The translations under genes and the position numbers were made by a program. This document shows positions 30,013 to 38,882 of a stretch of DNA of 39,343 bases, piece after piece. The DNA is from Chromatiales bacterium (GTDB taxonomy: Bacteria > Pseudomonadota > Gammaproteobacteria > JAGRCI01): NCBI GenBank assembly GCA_020445565.1, contig JAGRGI010000027.1:1-39343 (forward strand), given 5' to 3'. Every line of letters starts with the position of its first letter. Within the stretch, counting starts at the first letter, position 1. The notes beneath the pieces are model-generated. The model saw only the letters and a program-made list of their open reading frames with translations, was not told the DNA's origin and ran no database searches.

Positions 30013-30026
30013 ATGACAATAGTCAA
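30013..30026. promoter_or_regulatory. Crp/Fnr-family (HcpR/NnrR-like) operator-like site upstream of the octaheme cytochrome
   Basis: On the minus strand TTGAC-TATT-GTCAT matches 9 of 10 positions of TTGAC-N4-GTCAA, a motif type bound by nitrogen-oxide regulators of the Crp/Fnr family. A -10-like TTTGAT (29983-29988) lies about 34 bases downstream from its centre. The gap is shared with the divergent peptidase gene. Confidence 0.4.
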
Positions 30027-30069
30027 TGCAACCGATCGGATGGACGACGGTCTACACTAAGCAATCCCC

Positions 30070-30138
30070 AGGAGCCTGTCCGAGAATGGGCCAAAATGGC
30101 GTTTCCGCATCAGGCTCTCCATTCTCGGACAGGCTCCT
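30070..30138. repeat. 69-bp element with perfect 20-bp terminal inverted repeats
   Basis: AGGAGCCTGTCCGAGAATGG (30070-30089) is repeated exactly in inverse orientation at 30119-30138, with 29 bases between, including GCCAAAATGGC. No target-site duplication is visible. It could be a miniature inverted-repeat element, a REP-like hairpin or a regulatory stem-loop. It ends 30 bases before the GTG of the peptidase gene. Confidence 0.85.
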
Positions 30139-30168
30139 AACCCACTGGATTCTCGTCTGGAGCTGCCC

Positions 30169-33069
30169 GTGATTGAAAACCCGCGCCGGTTCGCGCCTGG
30201 CCTTCTCCTGCTCGCCGCTACCACCGCTTTCGCCGAACCATCACCCGTCTTCATCGACAACGTTCGTCAACTAACCTTCGAGGGAAAGAGGGCAGGGGAG
30301 GGCTATTTCAGTGCCGATGGCACCCTGATGGTTTTTCAATCCGAGCGTGACCCAGCCAATCCGTTCTACCGGATTTTCCTGATGGATCTGGAAACCGGTG
30401 ACGTGGAACCGATCTCGCCGGGAATCGGCAAGACCACGTGCGCCTGGGTGCATCCGGGAAACGACAAAGTCCTGTACGCCTCTACTCATGAAGACCCACA
30501 GGCCCGCGACAAGATGCAGGCCGAATTGGACTTCCGTGCCGCCGGAAAGCAGCGACGCTATTCCTGGGACTACGATCCCGCATTCGATTTGTTCGTACAT
30601 GACCGTGCCACGGGACAGGATGTCAATCTCACTCACACCAGGGGATACGACGCCGAGGGCGCCTACTCACCGGATGGCAGCCAGATCGTATTCGCCTCCA
30701 ACCGCCTGGCCTATTCCTCAGAAATGAGCGAGCAGGAGGCAAAGCGCTTCGAACACGATCCGGCCTACATGATGGACCTCTATCTCATGGACGCGGACGG
30801 TTCGAATCTCAAGCGCCTGACCTCGGCCCCCGGTTACGATGGCGGACCGTTTTTCAGCGCCGATGGCGGGCGTATCGTCTGGCGGCGTTTTTCACCGGAT
30901 GGTGCGCGGGCGGAAATCTACACTATGGATCTCGCCACCGGCGAGGAGAAGGCCCTGACCCATATGGGCGTTATGTCCTGGGCACCTTATTTCCATCCCA
31001 GCGGTGAATATGTGATCTTCGCCTCCAACCGGGAAGGGTTCGCCAATTTCGAGCTGTTCATGGTGGATGCCCAGGGCAGGCACGAGCCGGTACGCGTCAC
31101 CGATGCCGCCGGTTTTGACGGACTGCCGGTGTTTACGCCCGATGGCCAGCATCTGGCCTGGACCTCCAACCGGGGTGCAAAAAAACAGAGCCAGATCTAT
31201 TGGGGCGATTGGAACCATGCCGCTGCCCTGGCTGCTTTGAATCTGGATCAGCGCGGGGAGACCCTGCCCGATGTCAGCCTGGAGACCACCGACCAGGCCA
31301 TACGGGCGGAGGACGTTCGCATGCACGTTGAACGGCTGGCCGCGGACGATATGCAAGGCCGTCTCACCGGTAGCGCCGGGGCGCGGCTGGCCACGGGTTA
31401 TGTAGCCAGGGTTTTTGAACAACTGGGCCTGCAACCCGCGGGAGATGACGGCGGCTGGTTCCAGCGCTTTCCTTTTACCGCCGGCGTCGAGCTGGATGAT
31501 GGCAACGCCCTGGCGATTGGCGGCGTGGATTCGGCTGGCGAGCCCCAGGTGAACCGGGACTGGCGGCCGCTGGCACTGTCGCGAAACGGTCGGGTGGAGC
31601 CGGCTGCGGTCGTGTTCGCCGGCTATGGTATCGATGCCCCTGGCCTCGGCGAGGTACCGGACTACGATGCCTACCAGGGCCTGGACGTGAAGGGAAAATG
31701 GGTGGTGGTGCTGCGTTTTCAGCCAGACAACGTACCGCCAGCCTGGCGCCGCCATTTCGTGCACTACTCGGATCTGGCCAACAAGGCGTCGGTGGCGAAA
31801 CGTCACGGCGCCATCGGTATGATCGTGGTCACCGGCCCCAAGGCCCGGTCTCGCGACCGGCTGGTGGAACTGAAACTGGACGGCACTTCCCCCAGCAGCC
31901 ATTTCTCGGCCCTGTCCATAAGCGATGAACTGGCCGAAAAGCTGCTGGCCAGCGCCGGCAAAGACCTGGAGACGCTACAGACCGAACTGGACAAAGGCGA
32001 GCCGGTGCCGGGCTTCGAACTCCCCGAGGTATCGGTATCTGCCGAGTTGCACCTGAAACGCCAGAAACGCCAAGGGAGAAACGTGTTGGCTGTGCTGAAG
32101 GCCGAAAACGGCCAGGGCAAACCCCCGGTGATCATTGGCGCCCACGTCGATCACCTGGGCCACGGCGAGGTCTCCGGCTCCATGGCAACGGACGAGGAGC
32201 GTGGCCTTATCCACCACGGCGCCGACGACAACGCCTCCGGCGTGGCTGCCCTGCTGGAGGTGGCGCAATACCTCAAGGACCTTGCCAACCGCGGCAAACT
32301 CAAGCCTCGCAGAGACATCCTGTTCGCTGCCTGGAGCGGCGAGGAACTGGGCACCCTCGGCTCCCAGCACTTCGTCGATACCTATGGGGATAAGTCCTAC
32401 CTGCGGGGCAAGGTCAGTGCCTACCTGAATATGGATATGGTCGGTCATCTGCGTGAGCAGCTCTATCTTCAGGGCACCGGCTCCAGCAGCGCCTGGGCTC
32501 GGGAGATCGAGCGCCGCAACGTGCCGGTGGGCCTCCCGATCACCACCAAGGACGATCCGTATCTGCCGACCGATTCCACGCCCTTCTACATGAAAGGTGT
32601 GCCCATCCTGCACGCCTTCACCGGCGCCCATGAGGACTACTCCACCCCCAGGGACACGGCGGACAAGCTCAATTACGAGGGCATCCGTGATATCGCTCGA
32701 CTGATGGCCGGCATCGTCCGTTCCATTGCCCGATCCGATGAGGACCCCGATTACCTGGCGGTAGCGCGCAAGAAGGGTGGGCTATCCCGCACCCATCTTC
32801 GCGCCTACCTTGGCACCATCCCCGCCTATGGTCAGGAAGAAGGGCTGAGGGGCGTCAAATTACAGGGCGCGGTCAAGGACGGTCCGGCGGAGAAGGCCGG
32901 GGTACAGGCAGGGGATGTGGTCATCGCCCTGGCCGGCGTGGATGTGGAGACCATCCAGGATTTCATGACAGCGTTGTCCGGTCTCAAGGTGGGCGAGGCC
33001 ACCGAAATGACGGTATTGCGCGCTGACCAGACCGTGCGGCTGCGGGTCGTCCCCGGTGCGCGGGAGTAG
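30169..33069 (+). CDS. Exported M28-family metallopeptidase with TolB-like propeller and PDZ domain
   Basis: A 966-residue multidomain protein. An N-terminal signal peptide (cut near residue 22, TAFA) leads into WD40-like/TolB beta-propeller repeats (about 30-350; repeated YSPDGSQIVFASNR and FTPDGQHLAWTSNR units). Next comes the M28 peptidase with a PA-like insert. Predicted zinc ligands are His659 (AHVDHLG), the aspartates of GADDNASG (685-692), Glu726 (SGEELG), Asp756 (NMDMVG) and His821 (GAHEDY). A C-terminal PDZ domain (about 870-960) ends the protein. It probably cleaves peptides in the periplasm or outside the cell. The start is GTG with GGAG upstream. The substrate is unknown. Confidence 0.9.
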   Translation: MIENPRRFAPGLLLLAATTAFAEPSPVFIDNVRQLTFEGKRAGEGYFSADGTLMVFQSERDPANPFYRIFLMDLETGDVEPISPGIGKTTCAWVHPGNDKVLYASTHEDPQARDKMQAELDFRAAGKQRRYSWDYDPAFDLFVHDRATGQDVNLTHTRGYDAEGAYSPDGSQIVFASNRLAYSSEMSEQEAKRFEHDPAYMMDLYLMDADGSNLKRLTSAPGYDGGPFFSADGGRIVWRRFSPDGARAEIYTMDLATGEEKALTHMGVMSWAPYFHPSGEYVIFASNREGFANFELFMVDAQGRHEPVRVTDAAGFDGLPVFTPDGQHLAWTSNRGAKKQSQIYWGDWNHAAALAALNLDQRGETLPDVSLETTDQAIRAEDVRMHVERLAADDMQGRLTGSAGARLATGYVARVFEQLGLQPAGDDGGWFQRFPFTAGVELDDGNALAIGGVDSAGEPQVNRDWRPLALSRNGRVEPAAVVFAGYGIDAPGLGEVPDYDAYQGLDVKGKWVVVLRFQPDNVPPAWRRHFVHYSDLANKASVAKRHGAIGMIVVTGPKARSRDRLVELKLDGTSPSSHFSALSISDELAEKLLASAGKDLETLQTELDKGEPVPGFELPEVSVSAELHLKRQKRQGRNVLAVLKAENGQGKPPVIIGAHVDHLGHGEVSGSMATDEERGLIHHGADDNASGVAALLEVAQYLKDLANRGKLKPRRDILFAAWSGEELGTLGSQHFVDTYGDKSYLRGKVSAYLNMDMVGHLREQLYLQGTGSSSAWAREIERRNVPVGLPITTKDDPYLPTDSTPFYMKGVPILHAFTGAHEDYSTPRDTADKLNYEGIRDIARLMAGIVRSIARSDEDPDYLAVARKKGGLSRTHLRAYLGTIPAYGQEEGLRGVKLQGAVKDGPAEKAGVQAGDVVIALAGVDVETIQDFMTALSGLKVGEATEMTVLRADQTVRLRVVPGARE

Positions 33070-33077
33070 ACCGGGAT

Positions 33078-33126
33078 GCCTCGATAAACAAAATCAAAAC
33101 AGCGGTTTTATTGGAGTACTCGAGGC
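33078..33126. terminator. Possible terminator between convergent genes
   Basis: GCCTCGA (33078-33084) and TCGAGGC (33120-33126) form a 7-base-pair stem enclosing an AT-rich stretch that itself contains AAAAC-AGCG-GTTTT. It lies in the 80-base gap between the convergent peptidase and histidine kinase genes. The structure is weak and no clear U-tract follows. Confidence 0.3.
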
Positions 33127-33149
33127 TCGTCGGAAAGAGGCCGCCATGC

Positions 33150-35858
33150 TCATAGTTCCAGTACGCGTTGCAGCTCTTGGCGCAATTGTTCATTGAGTTC
33201 GGTCAGATTCTTGGGGTGGTCCTTGCCCAGCGCCGTTTCCAGAGCCAAAGCCGCCGCTTGCGACGCCGGGACGGCGCAGTAGGCCAGGGCGCCGCGCAAC
33301 TTGTGCACGGCATCTCGCCCTTTGCGTAGATGTCCCTTGGCCAGTGCCTCATCGATGACCCGAATGAACTCGGGGATCTCATCCTTGAGGCCCTGCAAGA
33401 GGTTGCTCGCCAGTTTTTCGTCGTTTCCGGTTTGGGCCAGGGCTTCGTCACGACGGTAGACCGGCAAGCCCTTCGAGCCGTTTTGGGTAATGCCAGTCCC
33501 GGTATCGGCCTGGACCTGTGGTGGCTGCCGCAGGAGCAGTTGTTTCACCAGTTTCCACAAGCCGGGAAGTGGCAGGGGTTTGGTCAGATAATCGTTCATG
33601 CCGGCGGCCAATGCGTTGTCGACCATGTCTGACTGGGAATTGGCGGACAAAGCGATGATTGGCAACCGTTTCTGGTCCTGGCCGTCGGCGCGAATCGCCC
33701 GTGATGCCTCCAGTCCCGACACGCCGGGCATGTGAATGTCCATGAACACCAAATCGTAGCGGCGTTCCTTGCAGGCCCTGATGGCCCCTTCCCCGCTGGC
33801 GGTCTGGTCCACCTCCGCTCCGGTCTGGGTGAGCAGGGTGGCGAGAAACAGGCGATTGTTTTCCTCGTCGTCGACCACCAGAATACGGCGGCCGTGCAGA
33901 TCCGGGAGCGGTTCCGGGGCTTGCGGAACGTTGTAGTCTTCCAGCCCCAGAATGTGCCGTAAGGCATGGCCCAGGGGTGCGGAGAGGATGGGTTTGGGCA
34001 GGTGAGCCACGCCCGCCAGATTCGCCAGTGAGCTGAGTGCCAGCGGATCGGCACTGCTGGGCAACAATAAAATGGGTACGCCTGTGCGGGCGAACAGTGC
34101 TTGCAGATCGGTCAGAAATTCGTGGCAGGCGATATCCTGATTGTCCACCCCCATCAAGATTGCCTGCGGTTGCTCGCAAGCCAGCAGTCTTTGATCGATG
34201 CGCTCCCTGGCGTCGCATTCGCATATCGCCATTTGCCAGCGCGCAAGATGTTGGCGCACCACCGAGCGGGAAAGCAGTTGCTCCTCGCACAACAGTATCT
34301 TGCGTCGGGCCAGCCCCTGAGCCCAGGGTTCTTCCTCTGTCGTTTGTCGCTCAACGGCCTCCAGGCGAAGCGTGAACCAGAATGTGGAACCCTCGCCGAG
34401 TCTGGATTCCAAGCCGATATCGCCGCCCATGGCCTCCACCAGGCGTTTGCAGATAACCAGACCGAGGCCGGTCCCGCCAAAACTTCGGCTCTCGTCGCTT
34501 TCCAACTGGGTAAAGGCGGTGAACAGACGTTTCTGTCCGTGCGAGTTGATGCCGATGCCGGTGTCCTGCACGCTGAAGCGCAGCGTCACCCATGGGTCTT
34601 CCTCATCCTCCAGGCTGGTGCGCACCACGACACGCCCGGCAGCAGTGAACTTGATGGCGTTGCCCACCAGGTTCAGGAGCACCTGGCGGATGCGCGGTCC
34701 GCTGCCGACCAAGTGGTTGGGTACGTCGGTATAGAGCAGGTTGATCAACTCGATACCCTTGTTCTGCGCCGCCGGCCCCAGGGTGGCGACTACCTCTTCC
34801 AGGCAGTTGCGCAACACAAAAGGTTCGTTGATCAGATTGACCTTGCCCGATTCGAGCTTCGAGAAGTCCAGCACGTCGTCGATGATGGTGAGCAGGTTGC
34901 TTGCGGCCGTGTGGATCAGATCCACGTAGGTGCGCTGATCGGCGCGCATCCCGGTGGGGCGCAACAGCTCGGTAAAGCCCAGTACGGCGTTCATCGGGGT
35001 GCGGATCTCATGGCTCATGTTGGCCAGAAAGTCGGACTTGCTCTGGGCGGCCTCCAGGGCGCGCTGGCGGGCCAGATCGAATTGCACGTTCTTGATTTCC
35101 ATGTCCTCCAGCGTGGCCTCCAGTTCCGCGGTGGCCTGGCGAACCTGCTCGTCCTTATCCTTGTTGGCCGCCCTCAGTTCCGTCACCATGGTGTTGAAAC
35201 CCATGATCAGGCGCAGCAACTCGCCATCTCCCTGGTGTTTCACCTTGACATCGAGATTGCCTCGGCTCACGGCCGTCACCGCCTCGGTCAGATCCGTTAT
35301 GGGTACTGCGATACCGCGCCCAAGACGCCAGGCGAAATAGGCCGTGATCAGGGCGGTCAAGGCCATGACCTGCAACCCATGGATGATGACCTGCATCTGT
35401 TCCTGCCGGGTCGGTTCGGAGCTGAGGGTGATGCGTACCTCGCCCGCCACGGTCTGTTTCCGATGAACCTCGTCGTCTGGAAAGTCCGTTGCCTGTTTGG
35501 TAGGCACAACCGATCTGGTATGGAAATCAAGCAGACCGTCAACGTCGAGAGGGTTTGATCGGGAGTGGTTCAGGACCACCTTGCCTTCGCTGTCGCTGAG
35601 GCGGATACCGACCACTTCGATATTGCGGAAGGCGGCCTCGGCGATGGGGTCCAGCAGCGCGGCATCGCCCATCATCAGCCCGCCTGCACAGGCAGGTGCC
35701 AGGAGTTCCACAATGGATTGGCCGCGCTGTTGCAGAGATTGATCCAGGCGGATGACCTTTTCGGCGGTGAAATATCCGGCCAGGATCAAGGTCACCACTG
35801 CGGCGGGCAACAGCCCGAGCAGAAGTACCTTGTGTCGAATGGAGGTGGGGGTCTTCAT
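33150..35858 (-). CDS. Hybrid sensor histidine kinase, BarA-like architecture with degenerate first receiver
   Basis: The 902-residue protein contains, in order: a transmembrane helix (10-30), a periplasmic sensor (31-155), a second helix (158-177) and a HAMP domain (178-232). A short coiled coil leads to HisKA with His283 in MSHEIRTPMN. An HATPase domain follows (N-box NLVGNAIKF, QDTGIGI, GGTGLGL, to about 500). Then come a receiver-like domain (518-640), a true receiver (657-778; acidic Asp663/Asp664, phospho-acceptor Asp707, Lys760) and an HPt domain with His852 (AVHKLRGALAY). In the first receiver the phospho-acceptor position reads LMGVDN (Gly570), so it is probably inactive. It overlaps the upstream binding-protein gene by ATGA and is the last gene of the operon. 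No DNA-binding output regulator is adjacent. Confidence 0.93.
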   Translation of the reverse strand: MKTPTSIRHKVLLLGLLPAAVVTLILAGYFTAEKVIRLDQSLQQRGQSIVELLAPACAGGLMMGDAALLDPIAEAAFRNIEVVGIRLSDSEGKVVLNHSRSNPLDVDGLLDFHTRSVVPTKQATDFPDDEVHRKQTVAGEVRITLSSEPTRQEQMQVIIHGLQVMALTALITAYFAWRLGRGIAVPITDLTEAVTAVSRGNLDVKVKHQGDGELLRLIMGFNTMVTELRAANKDKDEQVRQATAELEATLEDMEIKNVQFDLARQRALEAAQSKSDFLANMSHEIRTPMNAVLGFTELLRPTGMRADQRTYVDLIHTAASNLLTIIDDVLDFSKLESGKVNLINEPFVLRNCLEEVVATLGPAAQNKGIELINLLYTDVPNHLVGSGPRIRQVLLNLVGNAIKFTAAGRVVVRTSLEDEEDPWVTLRFSVQDTGIGINSHGQKRLFTAFTQLESDESRSFGGTGLGLVICKRLVEAMGGDIGLESRLGEGSTFWFTLRLEAVERQTTEEEPWAQGLARRKILLCEEQLLSRSVVRQHLARWQMAICECDARERIDQRLLACEQPQAILMGVDNQDIACHEFLTDLQALFARTGVPILLLPSSADPLALSSLANLAGVAHLPKPILSAPLGHALRHILGLEDYNVPQAPEPLPDLHGRRILVVDDEENNRLFLATLLTQTGAEVDQTASGEGAIRACKERRYDLVFMDIHMPGVSGLEASRAIRADGQDQKRLPIIALSANSQSDMVDNALAAGMNDYLTKPLPLPGLWKLVKQLLLRQPPQVQADTGTGITQNGSKGLPVYRRDEALAQTGNDEKLASNLLQGLKDEIPEFIRVIDEALAKGHLRKGRDAVHKLRGALAYCAVPASQAAALALETALGKDHPKNLTELNEQLRQELQRVLEL

Positions 35859-36787
35859 CGCTGCGTGCGAAGCAGGGTCGCTTTCAATATCCGTTTGTCC
35901 GGCAGATCCAGGCCAAGTGACCGGCTCACCCGGCCATTGATCATAATGTCAAAATCTTCGGGGTAGGCCGGCGCGGGTAGCGACCCGCTGCGGAAAAAAA
36001 ACCGTACCAGATCACCCAACTGGGCACCGAACTGTTCCGGTGTCGTATACAGACCCAGGGCCGCGCCGGCTTCCACCATGGAGCGCGTGTAGGCGATCAC
36101 GGGTACGGAATAATGATAGGAACTCAATAATATAACGGGCAGACGTGAACGGTTAAAGATGTTCGTATCGTGAAAGGCGACCAGTACCCGGCAGTTCGTC
36201 AGCAGGGTCCTCAGGGCAGACTCGAAGTCCTGGTCTTCCTCGATAGGCTCGAACACCAGCCTTTGGGGCGGCTGATCGTCCAGATAGGCTTTGATAATGC
36301 GGCGTGAATTCGGGTCCGTGGCCATCAGGCCCACCGGCTCTTCCCTGGGCAGCGCGACCCTCGCCAGCGCCAGCAGACGGGACAAGGGTTGTTCCAGGTA
36401 CACCGCCGTGATGTTCTGGCGGTTGAGCGTCAGTTCCCGATAGCGCGATTGCGACACCAGAGCGACCACCAGGGGCAGCTCGGCCAATCGATCCATTGCC
36501 AGTTGGCTGGCCGCCAGTCCCAGGGAAATGATCAAGTCTGGATTCGCTTCCTTCACGCGCTTCACAACGTCCGTCTGCTCGCTGTCGAAAACCCCCATGT
36601 TGCCAGGTGCCGAGGCGAGCAGTGTGTCGATCACGCCCTCATAGGCGGCTATCCCCGCTGGCGCCAATATGGCTACGGACGTGGATTGTGCATGGCCGTG
36701 GCACCCCCAAAACAGCAGGGCGACCAGCAACAGGAATCGAATCCAATCGAATCCGGATGCGCCCCGCGTCTTGGGAGTCGGCGGCAT
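35855..36787 (-). CDS. Periplasmic ABC-type substrate-binding protein (PF04392-like)
   Basis: The 310-residue protein has an N-terminal signal sequence (hydrophobic about 17-28, cut near HAQ). A two-lobe binding-protein fold follows. The segments NPDLIISLGLAASQLA and later LPVILLSSYHYSVPVIAYTRSMVEAGAALGLYTTPEQFGAQLGDLVRFF resemble ABC_sub_bind (PF04392) proteins; the final INGRVSRSLGLDLP also fits. No ABC permease or ATPase lies nearby, so it probably acts as a ligand sensor for the kinase rather than in transport. It begins 6 bases after the receptor gene and overlaps the kinase gene as ATGA. The ligand is unknown. Confidence 0.85.
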   Translation of the reverse strand: MPPTPKTRGASGFDWIRFLLLVALLFWGCHGHAQSTSVAILAPAGIAAYEGVIDTLLASAPGNMGVFDSEQTDVVKRVKEANPDLIISLGLAASQLAMDRLAELPLVVALVSQSRYRELTLNRQNITAVYLEQPLSRLLALARVALPREEPVGLMATDPNSRRIIKAYLDDQPPQRLVFEPIEEDQDFESALRTLLTNCRVLVAFHDTNIFNRSRLPVILLSSYHYSVPVIAYTRSMVEAGAALGLYTTPEQFGAQLGDLVRFFFRSGSLPAPAYPEDFDIMINGRVSRSLGLDLPDKRILKATLLRTQR

Positions 36788-36793
36788 GGTGTG

Positions 36794-38737
36794 TCACAGC
36801 AGGCTGACGGAGAACTGCAAGTAGAAACGGGTATCGAAGCGGTTGGAATTGGAAAAGTCCTGGTAGTCGCCGCTCAGGCTTTGACCCACCAAGGCGAATT
36901 GGTACCGGCTGCCGCCGCTCTGCCATTGTTTCGCGAGCCGGGCATCGATGCGTTGTTGGCCGTCCTGGGGGTTGGCCGCCTCCAGGAATTCCATCGGTCC
37001 CAGATAGTAGTAACCCGCCGAAAGGTCCCAGGCATCGGCCAGGTGGACGATGGCGAGCAGGCTGCCGCTGTGTCGCGGGGCGCTGCTCTCGATGTTGCGT
37101 CCGAGCGGGGCGTCGGCCAACGTCTCCACGTCGATCTTCAAGCGGGCGTAGCCAAGCACCAGGCGCGTGCGGTTGCTGGGCCGCCAATCCAGCCAAGCTT
37201 CAAAGCCCCGCAACTCAGGGGAGGCCAGATTAAAAAAGTCGAAGGGGAACAGCGTTGCGGGGTCGGGCTGATTGTTGATGTAGTGGTCGATCTGCTCGCG
37301 AAAAGCCTTCAACTCCACGGTCAGATTGAGATGCGGAAAACGGCCCACGTAGCCCAGTTCCAGGGCGCTGATGGTTTCCGGCTTCAGGCCGCCACTGGAA
37401 ACGAATTGCGGCGCGTTCAGGGGCAGGAAGGTGGAATTGACACGCTCCTCGAACAGTACCGGCGTGCGGGTGGCGCGGGAGTAGCTCAGGCGTAGCGTAT
37501 GTTGCGCACTGGGCAGCCAATTCAGGGCGATATGGGGCGATAGATCGGTTCCGGTGATGCCGTTGCGCTCCACCATGGCGCCTGCGTTCAGCAGCCAGTG
37601 ATCGCCGAGCTGCCACTCGCCATGGCCGAACAATCGGGCAATGTGGTTGGATTCCGTCTCGCTGGCGTTGAAGAAGTAGGGTGAGCGGATCCGGTCGGAA
37701 TGGGCGCCTGCGCCCCACACCACACGCAGCTCGGGGAGTGGGCGGGATTTCAATTCCAACTCCAGATCCCACGCCTCCGAACGCAGTCCGCGCTGTTCCA
37801 CCACCAGCGGGGAGTAGTCCACCGGGTCATCGGTGTTGTGGTAGTTGTGTGAGAATTGCAGGGCCAGTTGCTGGTCGCGGCCGCCATTGCGTTCGAACCG
37901 CAGCAGTTGATAGTGGCTGCGGATGCGCTCATCGCGTTCCGGATCCAACAGCTCATCGCCGCCGCCGCGCTCGCGTTCGCCGCCGCTGTAGCCGAGCTGC
38001 GCCATCAGCGAGTCGCTTTGATTGATGCGGTAGTCCAGACGCGCACTCATTTGACTGAGATGTTGGCTGTCATTGACGTTCTCGAATCCCTCGTCTTCGC
38101 GATGGGCGGCGTCGATGCGGTAGCTCAGGCCGTTCTCGCTGCCGCCGTAGCGGCCGAAACTGCGTACCAGACCGTCCTGGCCGGCAATCTGGCTGAGAGA
38201 CAGCCCTTGGGTCTGCACGCTATGGCGGGTGATGATGTTGATCACGGCCTGAAAGGAATTGGTTCCGTAGGTGGCTGCGTTGGGTCCTCGAATCACCTCG
38301 ATGCGTTCGATGTCCTCCAGGAATACGGGCAGGTCGGACCAGGGTACGCCGCCGAACGAGGGAATATACACGGAGCGATTGTCGACCAGGATCTGCAAGC
38401 GGCGCGAGTACTGGTCTGCCAGCCCGTGATAGGTCACGCTGGGGAAGTTGCCATTGAAATAGCCCACCTGCATTCCGGGCACCAGGCGAAACAGATCGGC
38501 CAGATTGGTGAAGCCAGAGGCCTCGATCATCTCCCGGTCAATGACGGTGATCGCCGAGGGTGAAGCCGATAGGGTCTGAGGCAGGCGTGTGGCCGACGAT
38601 ACGATGATCTCCGGTATCCCGGCGATGTAGAGATCATCATCCGGGAACTGGGCCTGTGCAGCTGGGCTGGCAAGGAAGGCGGAAAGGGCCAGAAGACGAC
38701 CGGTGGCCGCTACATATAGGTTTGATTTTCCGAACAT
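36794..38737 (-). CDS. TonB-dependent outer membrane receptor
   Basis: From the ATG at 38737 the 647-residue product has a signal peptide ending near PAAQAQ. A plug domain follows with IPEIIVSSATRLPQTLSASPSAITVIDREMIEASG and IERIEVIRGPNAATYGTNSFQAVINIIT, then a 22-strand-type barrel. It ends in an aromatic-rich strand (RFYLQFSVSLL) needed for outer membrane insertion. Such receptors import siderophores, cobalamin, thiamine or oligomers, driven by TonB. It is the first gene of the receptor / binding protein / kinase operon. An ATG 36 bases upstream is less likely because it would put charged residues before the signal peptide. The substrate cannot be told from sequence. Confidence 0.92.
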   Translation of the reverse strand: MFGKSNLYVAATGRLLALSAFLASPAAQAQFPDDDLYIAGIPEIIVSSATRLPQTLSASPSAITVIDREMIEASGFTNLADLFRLVPGMQVGYFNGNFPSVTYHGLADQYSRRLQILVDNRSVYIPSFGGVPWSDLPVFLEDIERIEVIRGPNAATYGTNSFQAVINIITRHSVQTQGLSLSQIAGQDGLVRSFGRYGGSENGLSYRIDAAHREDEGFENVNDSQHLSQMSARLDYRINQSDSLMAQLGYSGGERERGGGDELLDPERDERIRSHYQLLRFERNGGRDQQLALQFSHNYHNTDDPVDYSPLVVEQRGLRSEAWDLELELKSRPLPELRVVWGAGAHSDRIRSPYFFNASETESNHIARLFGHGEWQLGDHWLLNAGAMVERNGITGTDLSPHIALNWLPSAQHTLRLSYSRATRTPVLFEERVNSTFLPLNAPQFVSSGGLKPETISALELGYVGRFPHLNLTVELKAFREQIDHYINNQPDPATLFPFDFFNLASPELRGFEAWLDWRPSNRTRLVLGYARLKIDVETLADAPLGRNIESSAPRHSGSLLAIVHLADAWDLSAGYYYLGPMEFLEAANPQDGQQRIDARLAKQWQSGGSRYQFALVGQSLSGDYQDFSNSNRFDTRFYLQFSVSLL

Positions 38738-38882
38738 TGTCTTTTCTCGGCACAACAGCAGACGAGGCGACAAGTGTAATCGGACGATGCCGGCGAGATC
38801 ACGTAAAATCTCTACCGGATCGGGCCAATGGCGCGGCCGTAGCGCCGCGCCCCCTGCGAGACGAAAGGCGTAGACCGGGCTG

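Noticed and set aside
34101-35558. Plus-strand open frame of 485 codons
   Set aside because: It is antisense to the hybrid kinase gene, whose domains are all clear.
36389-37495. Plus-strand open frame of 368 codons
   Set aside because: It is antisense to the binding protein and TonB receptor genes and spans their junction; no domain is seen.
38830-38851. GC-rich hairpin after thiC as a terminator
   Set aside because: The 8-bp stem is good, but no T-run follows on the minus strand, so it was not listed as a separate terminator.
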